Origin: Margaritifera margaritifera
Lineage: Eukaryota > Mollusca > Bivalvia > Unionida > Margaritiferidae
Assembly: GCA_029931535.1 (NCBI GenBank)
Contig: JAQPZY010001695.1
Coordinates: 6,492,501-6,556,500 of the forward strand
Length of the DNA stretch: 64,000 nucleotides
Direction of reading: 5' to 3'
The position numbers and the translations under genes are program-made. Shown here one piece after another: positions 58,219 to 64,000 of this stretch. The first letter of the stretch is position 1, and every line of letters begins with the position of its first letter. Under the pieces are notes generated by a model, which did no database searches, was not told the DNA's origin, and worked only from the letters and a program-made list of their open reading frames with translations.

Positions 58219-59340
58219 AACCACAGGTGGCCGACGCAAGCTTAATGTTAACAAAAGCAGTAACCTGACATCGGACCCTGTCTATCATACTATATAAGCC
58301 GTTATTTTAATTTCACTGATTATACGGATGGTATCGTACACGTTTATACAGTATAAAAAATGTACCGACTTTTAGTTTTACATGCGCGAGGATCCGCGTC
58401 GCAAACATGCACCTTAACACTTGTATTAGGCAGTGCTTGTACTATAAATAGCATTTTGTTTAACATTGCACTCGCCGTTAGCGACTTTATTTTTCCAAAT
58501 TAAAAAAGTATGCGTAGACGGAACAAGGTTTGGTTTGAAATTTTGTAAGGTATAAAGAGATTAAATAATCCTCAGCTAGATAGTAACTGGCCCAGATAAA
58601 TACTTTCGAGGACCGAAGGTGGTGTAGGAATCAGAATGAAACGGGCCCAGGCCATACTATAGTAATTAATTCTCATCTATGTACACAGTCACTCCGGATT
58701 CCTACGACATAAGGCAAGGTTAGAGTACGATTTAAAACTTCTCCAACCTGTATAATAATATTGTAACGCCTCCGTCCCAAATTCCTTCGTTAATTTGTGT
58801 ATTGTATAGTCTCATTTACTTTTATACGAAGCTGCGGCTCAAGCAAGACATACAACCACTATGTAATTTCATTTATCGTGGAAACAACTAAATGCATTAA
58901 ACCATTTTATTTGAAATAATAATAATGACTAATCACTAAGTTCATATAAACCAGAACTTATCTATTTCATTATATGATGGAATTATTGGTTTCACCGTGG
59001 AAATTTGACCTTCGTGTTCTGTTACTATTTTTAAACACGCTCTGCATTGCTAACTTCATGAGTAAATATCTCGAGTAATTCCCTATAACAATCTATAAAT
59101 TACATACGCTCATACTCCCTGTGTCTTTGGCTAGCTATTCCTTCCATGCGATGTCATCTTTTAATTCAACTTTTTTATGGGCATTGTTTGGTCCATCTAC
59201 TTGCAAGACATATTATCAGTTAGCTGCCGCGCGAGCGCGTTTGATTCGTTCCACCACTTTCAAGTGTGGTTCTTAGGCAGAACTCAGCTTAAGAAGAACG
59301 CACGAACTTAACCGAATGACGAAATTCTCGATTCTGATTG
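58219..59340. other. Spacer upstream of copy C
   Basis: From about 58640 it matches 36590-37190 (for example TCTCATCTATGTACACAGTC). No gene recognised before the promoter. Confidence 0.5.
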
Positions 59341-59352
59341 GTTGCTTAGGAG

Positions 59353-59360
59353 TATAAATA
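59353..59360 (+). promoter_or_regulatory. TATA box of the distal promoter, copy C
   Basis: TATAAATA preceded 14 bp upstream by GATTGGTTGC (inverted CCAAT). Expected start site near 59385, 95 bp before an ATG in good context. Confidence 0.45.
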
Positions 59361-59478
59361 CTCATAGCGCGAATTACGAAGGGGGATAGTTGACACTTTG
59401 TCAAAGAAGTTGGAACGTTTGTTTATTGTGTTTGTCTGTCTGGTAGCAACCAACAACCAAGGTGAAAAATATATAAAA

Positions 59479-59517
59479 ATGGATTTCCGAAGCAACCTAG
59501 TGGAAGTTCCCACAATG
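59479..59517 (+). CDS. Possible distal first exon of copy C
   Basis: MDFRSNLVEVPTM then ATG|GTAATT. Like the copy B version it ends in phase 0, compatible with exon 2 at 61363. The Kozak context is AAAATGG. Confidence 0.42.
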
Positions 59518-59746
59518 GTAATTTTACAAAACTCCCTAAGTTGCCATTTTATAATAATAACAGTTCACCTATCAGGTGTCAAAGTCAGCACCTCTTTGGG
59601 TTGACCACCTAGATTAAGACCATAATAGTCGTAGTATGTAATACATATAAGGATTGGAAGAGAAAAAGTTACAGGCAACCTGTAAAAGAGTGATTTGTGT
59701 TCTCTCTATTACTTGACTGGTTTATTTTAGTTTTAATATTGCTTAG

Positions 59747-59783
59747 CAACCTAACCAGGTTGTTGCGCAACCAGGTTAGGTTG
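59747..59783. repeat. Hairpin, same as 37588
   Basis: CAACCTAACC..TTGCG..GGTTAGGTTG, unchanged from unit B. Confidence 0.8.
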
Positions 59784-60685
59784 AGGGTCCACCCAGGTTG
59801 TAACCTTTACATCCAGGTGCTAAGTAAATTTCAATGCCCACATAATGTACAAATTTTGAAAAGAGGACACATATAGGAATATTCTTCCTTTGAATGTTTA
59901 TTCAAAATAATGAGTATATTGCATACAACTATACTTCTTGTTTCTAAGTAATAAGAATCAGCCCAAAACTTAATGTTGAAGTGTTCTTTATTTCTGCTTA
60001 ATTATTTAACATGAACTTCATTATTTAATAAAATATTCTTCTTGTTGAACATAAACTGACTTTGTCGAAGTTATTCTTTTGGATACTTGACCACAATCCA
60101 AACAACAGTCGAACCCCTTGTAATGTTGCCCTGGCTCTTTACATTTGAAACCCCTCTAACCATGCATTCACACACTCACCAAAACAGTACTTAAGAATTC
60201 TTAAGAGTAAGACCGGCGTTACAAATTAGCACTTCATATATAAAAATTTGCTTAAAGTTATCAAGCATTCTCCTGTAGCATCCAGGGATAGAACTATCTG
60301 CTCTGTTTGGTGTATATTTGTAAATTCTCTCTCTGTCTCTCTGTCTCTCTCGATAAATCTACATGCACTGAGAGAATTTTTTTTATATTTCAAACAGTCG
60401 TTTTCTGGCGAGTTTTTTCTTTTATTCGTCCTTCCTTGAAATAGACTCTTCAAATAAATAAATAAAAAAAAACAAACAAAAAAAAAAAAAAAAAAACTAA
60501 AACTGCCACGCAACATAATAAACAAACACACAGCAATACAAACAAATAAATGAGCAATAAATAGACAAGCCATTCATAGAATTATGAAATAATGTCGAAA
60601 TATCAAATAGACATGATGATAGTCTTGGACGAAAATTCTGAACTGTAGACGTCACGTGGCGTCGACAATAGCTGCGCGAAATAAA

Positions 60686-60693
60686 TGACGTCA
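60686..60693 (+). promoter_or_regulatory. CRE consensus, copy C
   Basis: TGACGTCA; GACGTCACGTGG at about 60648-60659 is intact as in copy A. Confidence 0.38.
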
Positions 60694-60783
60694 TTTGTCA
60701 CTAGATAGAAACACTGTGTGTATACGGCGTCTATCAAGCGAAATCATTTCCTGCGTGATTTTCACTTTATCTTTTCGATAATC

Positions 60784-60903
60784 ATGAAAAAGAAAAGATT
60801 CCAATGGCTTTCTAACTTAAGAAAGTTTGTTAGAAACAATCTATGCTGGTGGATCAAGAAAAAGAATGAAAGAAAGGAAGATATCGACGACATCGAAATC
60901 GAG
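60784..60903 (+). CDS. Copy C exon 1
   Basis: MKKKRFQWLSNLRKFV..WWIKKKNERKEDIDDIEIE; donor GAG|GTAAGT then a GT tract. Confidence 0.7.
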
Positions 60904-60927
60904 GTAAGTTTCTGCGTGTGTGTGTGT

Positions 60928-60979
<52 letters not shown>

Positions 60980-63269
60980 TAGCTTTATTTTTCCTTATAA
61001 ATGTTCACACATATAATTTGTGATGTGGTGTTAATTATAATTATTGCAACAGGGCTAGATTATTTCAAAGTTACATGGGAAGAATCCATCAAAATTCCCA
61101 CGATTCGGGGTCAGAATCTCATCAAAGTGACTCAAAACTCACAAGATAGCTAACATTTCGACACTTCAGACATGTTTGGTTTATGAATACTATTATTATT
61201 ATTATTATTATTATTGCAAGATAAATTCGAAAGATGGAAGTTTTTGTTTTTTTCCCGTAGGAACGTAATTTAAATCGAGACAGTAAATATACTCGATGAC
61301 AAGTGATATCAATTGAACAAAATCCTGATTTACCTTGTTTGCTTATTTCAAATTTGTTGCAGACCCTTCCAGATGTTCCTTTATATTCTCAACAAATCTC
61401 CGTGCCACTCAGTCCTCAACCATCCAGTTCACAGTCAGCTGACGTCAGTTCTGAGTTTGGTGAGTCTCTTTACCAAGACATCTTCAGTCTGGAGAATGAT
61501 GATAGTCTCCTTATACTGCTGACAAAACGGAATGTCAGGCAGCTGTGCTTTCCAGGGGTGAGGCTGAAGACCCTCCCAGTAATTCCCCTCCCATGGGTCA
61601 AGAGATTATCTGACATCAGGGAGGGAAGCATATTAGAATTTCAGATTGAGTTACCCATGACAACCAGATATTTGGATTTAGAAAGATCGTGGATGACCTC
61701 AAGAATTTTCGAGTGCTCCTGGGGAAGCTATCCATCCCTGCTTTCAAAAATGCAGATTGTCCCATACGAGCGGCAAAGATCTTCCTGGTATCTAGAGCTG
61801 GCTTCAGGCGAACCTCACGGCCAAAATGCTCCCTTCTCAACGACAAGACCTGAAACATCAGTGTCTACCCATAACATCCCAGAAGGAGATATGCAAATCA
61901 AAGTTTCTGAGATCTTTACAACGGATGCAAAAAGCGGAGAAACAATTGCAGACATACCGCCTCTACACACCATTAGAGTTCCGTTTGTTCTTGATCATTC
62001 AAAGTCTAGACTCCCCTCCACAGACACATTGGAAGTAAATTGGTCTGTAAATGCTGTGAACATCAAAGAGATGCATCTAACGTCATTGCTAGCAGAAGAT
62101 GGAGACTATAAAAAGATATACAAAGTAGGCAATAGTAGTCTCTGTTTGTGTGTGTGTGTGTGTACAGGTACAATAATTGTCTGCATATTACTTTTAAAAC
62201 ATATTTATGGTACTACATAAAGCAAAGTGAAGTCTGGAGTATGCCTTACGCAGTTAAATGCGATCGCTTTACATCCACGAGTTTCCAAAATTTAATTCTA
62301 GTGTGGTCCAACCAGTCTAATTGAAGTCTGACCTTGATATAACTGCACTTCGATATTTGCTTACAATAAATCTCGAATTCTCGTAGTACCATCGGTCTAT
62401 TTTTCGATAGAACTACAAAGATACAATCGCATCTAAGGCTAATGTAAACGAAACAATGGAATAATTTCTCATATAAGTTCTATTTTGTATTATTGAAAAT
62501 CATGAAAAACGTCAAGATAATATTAGAGGCAATTGATGGTAGCGAAGTGAACTCTGGTAAATAATGGACACATATATTTGTAATTCCTTTGCCCCATCTA
62601 ATTTATACATCTCAGAAGTTGGTAATTTAACAGTTTTATTCGTGTGGTGTTTTCATCACAACCACAATCTATGATCAATGTCCTTTTTGTTTCATTGCAT
62701 AAATAGGGCCACAATGGAGACATCCAGTTCATCGTCACTGTGTACAGGAGAGTTCCCAAGAAACTGGACATGAATGATCTTGCAAGACTCAAGTCTCCCT
62801 ATCTCGCTGAGTAAGTTGAGTCATTTTATATTTTTTAAAATTTTGCTTTGATTTTATCGAAGGTTGTAAATGTGTATTAAATATCTGCGCGCTTGATTTT
62901 CACGAGAATGTAAAAGACACAAAAAAGAAGATGAAAAACCCCAGAAAAAAAACATTTAAAAATAAAAGCAAACCACACATAAATTAATTAAAATTTAACT
63001 TAGAAAACAAAATAGTAAACTTCAAACAATTATAATTTAAGATCCTGAAATTTGCATATTCCTTGATATATCAGTTTCCAATTTTAAGTTTGAATGAGAA
63101 TTATATTTTATAGAAATTACTTGAAATAAATAGAATAAAATTAAAAATACTAGAACGCATTTTTATTCAGGTTGTATGGAATTTTCCAATACAACAGCCA
63201 CCGATGGATCGCGTACGTGGAGGCAAAATATGGGGATTTACATTCGCTACTCAAGCTAGATATACAGAG
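60784..63269 (+). CDS. Predicted pseudokinase, copy C, first four exons (cut by window end)
   Basis: Exons 60784-60903, 61363-62124, 62707-62810 and 63171-63269 have the same lengths and phases as in A and B. Exon 2 starts TLPDVP like B, but shares CFPG, SGETIA and FVLDHSKSRLPS with A. Its own changes include SSSQSAD, GEPHGQNAP, KKIYK, NDLARL, WIAYVE and LKLDIQ. No frame break. The catalytic-loop exon would lie just past 64000: the final bases CTTAATTTGCAGT match the intron start seen at 42460 in copy B, about 40 bp before that exon. Confidence 0.82.
61363..62124 (+). CDS. Copy C exon 2
   Basis: 254 codons, same borders as A and B, donor AAA|GTAGGC. Confidence 0.8.
62707..62810 (+). CDS. Copy C exon 3
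   Basis: GHNGDIQFIVTVYRRVPKKL, DMNDLARLKSPYLAE; Asn to Asp relative to A. Confidence 0.82.
63171..63269 (+). CDS. Copy C exon 4
   Basis: LYGIFQYNSHRWIAYVEAKY; donor AG|GTACGA. A (TTTA)n tract follows (63296-63333). Confidence 0.83.
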
Positions 63270-63297
63270 GTACGATTATTTGTTTTTACTAATATTT

Positions 63298-63332
<35 letters not shown>

Positions 63333-63715
63333 TTACAACAGCCAATCTGACCATTAAGTGCTTGCACGTACATAGACATGTGTTTTTACGTGTCAACCTT
63401 GTTTGAATCCTTGTATAGTTGTCATGCTCCTAATTTTCAATTGAAATGTCCTAAACATCATGCACCCAACTTTTTCATCCTCGATGAATTCTTCGTTTAT
63501 ACAAGGATTATGTTTTTGAAGCTTCTTTATTTACATTTTTATGCAAGTTTAAGTTTTCTGAAATCAAATATAAAATTATTATCTGTTAAAACTGAAATAT
63601 TTTCCAATTTGGAAACTGTTCATGTTTAGAGACAAAAGCATCGAAATGTAACAGAGATAACAAACACTACCACATTTCCATTCCACTAAAATCCAGTCAC
63701 ATATGTATTTCTCTA

Positions 63716-63792
63716 GAAACAGTTATGGATAGATGCGGTCGATTTGCCCCTCTACGGTCTCGGCCTCGGTTCCCGGTGCAGCAAGTGCATGG
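63716..63792 (+). other. Conserved intronic island, copy C
   Basis: Third copy of the 75-bp island, with AACAGTT in place of AGTTGTT at its start and TGCATG for TTCATG at its end. Inclusion would again produce TAG in the imposed phase. Confidence 0.42.
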
Positions 63793-64000
63793 TACACACA
63801 AACAAAATAAAGGTTATCTCCAGGTTATCCGGTTTCGTCGTCCTAAACTACAACTTTAAAGTCAATATCTAACTCGTCATGAGTTCCTTTTGTAACTGTT
63901 ACACTTGTTGCACAATTGATACGAAATTATATATATATAAAAAAAACAAGAAAAGAATAGAACAAATATATATAGGACCACTAAATGCTTAATTTGCAGT

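Overview
This window is animal nuclear DNA: AT-rich, with exons of 58 to 762 nt bounded by GT/AG sites, long introns, tRNA-derived SINEs, LINE and Penelope-like relics, MITEs with target-site duplications, and many micro- and minisatellites. Dispersed repeats carrying GTCAAGGTCA-type motifs and the sequence CAGGTGAGCGATCTCAGGCC, with a SINE tail containing ACTGGCCGCCAGG, suggest a mollusc, most likely a bivalve. That assignment is an inference from repeat style; no marker gene is present. Every gene model below was built by following splice sites and checking that codon phase is kept across each junction.

Left part (1-9 kb): one four-exon gene on the + strand (464-8823) encodes a protein of about 504 residues with an N-terminal von Willebrand factor A domain. 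Its intron 1 holds an uninterrupted 141-copy TACA array. Its intron 2 holds a SINE with a perfect 11-bp target duplication and an antisense, broken LINE reverse transcriptase. From 9 to 20.8 kb the sequence is mostly repeats: a LINE RNase H relic, two copies of a 0.6-kb TIR element, foldback and purine/pyrimidine hairpins, and a degraded copy of the vWA gene's second exon. There are also two weakly supported minus-strand membrane-protein ORFs.

Right part (20.8-64 kb): three head-to-tail copies (A, B, C; C is cut by the window end) of a ten-exon gene, all on the + strand. Each would encode about 569 residues: a short basic leader, a 254-residue N-terminal module I do not recognise, and a protein-kinase fold. 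The kinase fold keeps the catalytic-loop Asp (HGD), APE, the subdomain IX Asp and the C-lobe Arg. It has lost the DFG motif (GLE at that position), the HRDxKxxN Asn (Lys) and a recognisable glycine loop and VAIK Lys, so it is probably a pseudokinase family. The copies are nearly identical, introns included, so the amplification is recent. Copy-specific insertions (a hAT-type MITE in A, a SINE in B, a TIR element just upstream of B) and shared older ones (another hAT-type MITE, a Penelope-like fragment) order the events. Copies B and C have a possible alternative first exon about 2 kb upstream, with a TATA-like promoter in C; copy A lacks it.

Between the gene copies lie matching blocks of mollusc-type dispersed repeats and a 44-bp satellite. 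The satellite has grown from about 6 units after copy A to about 25 plus 7 units after copy B, and a block of about 0.93 kb is duplicated within the B-C spacer.
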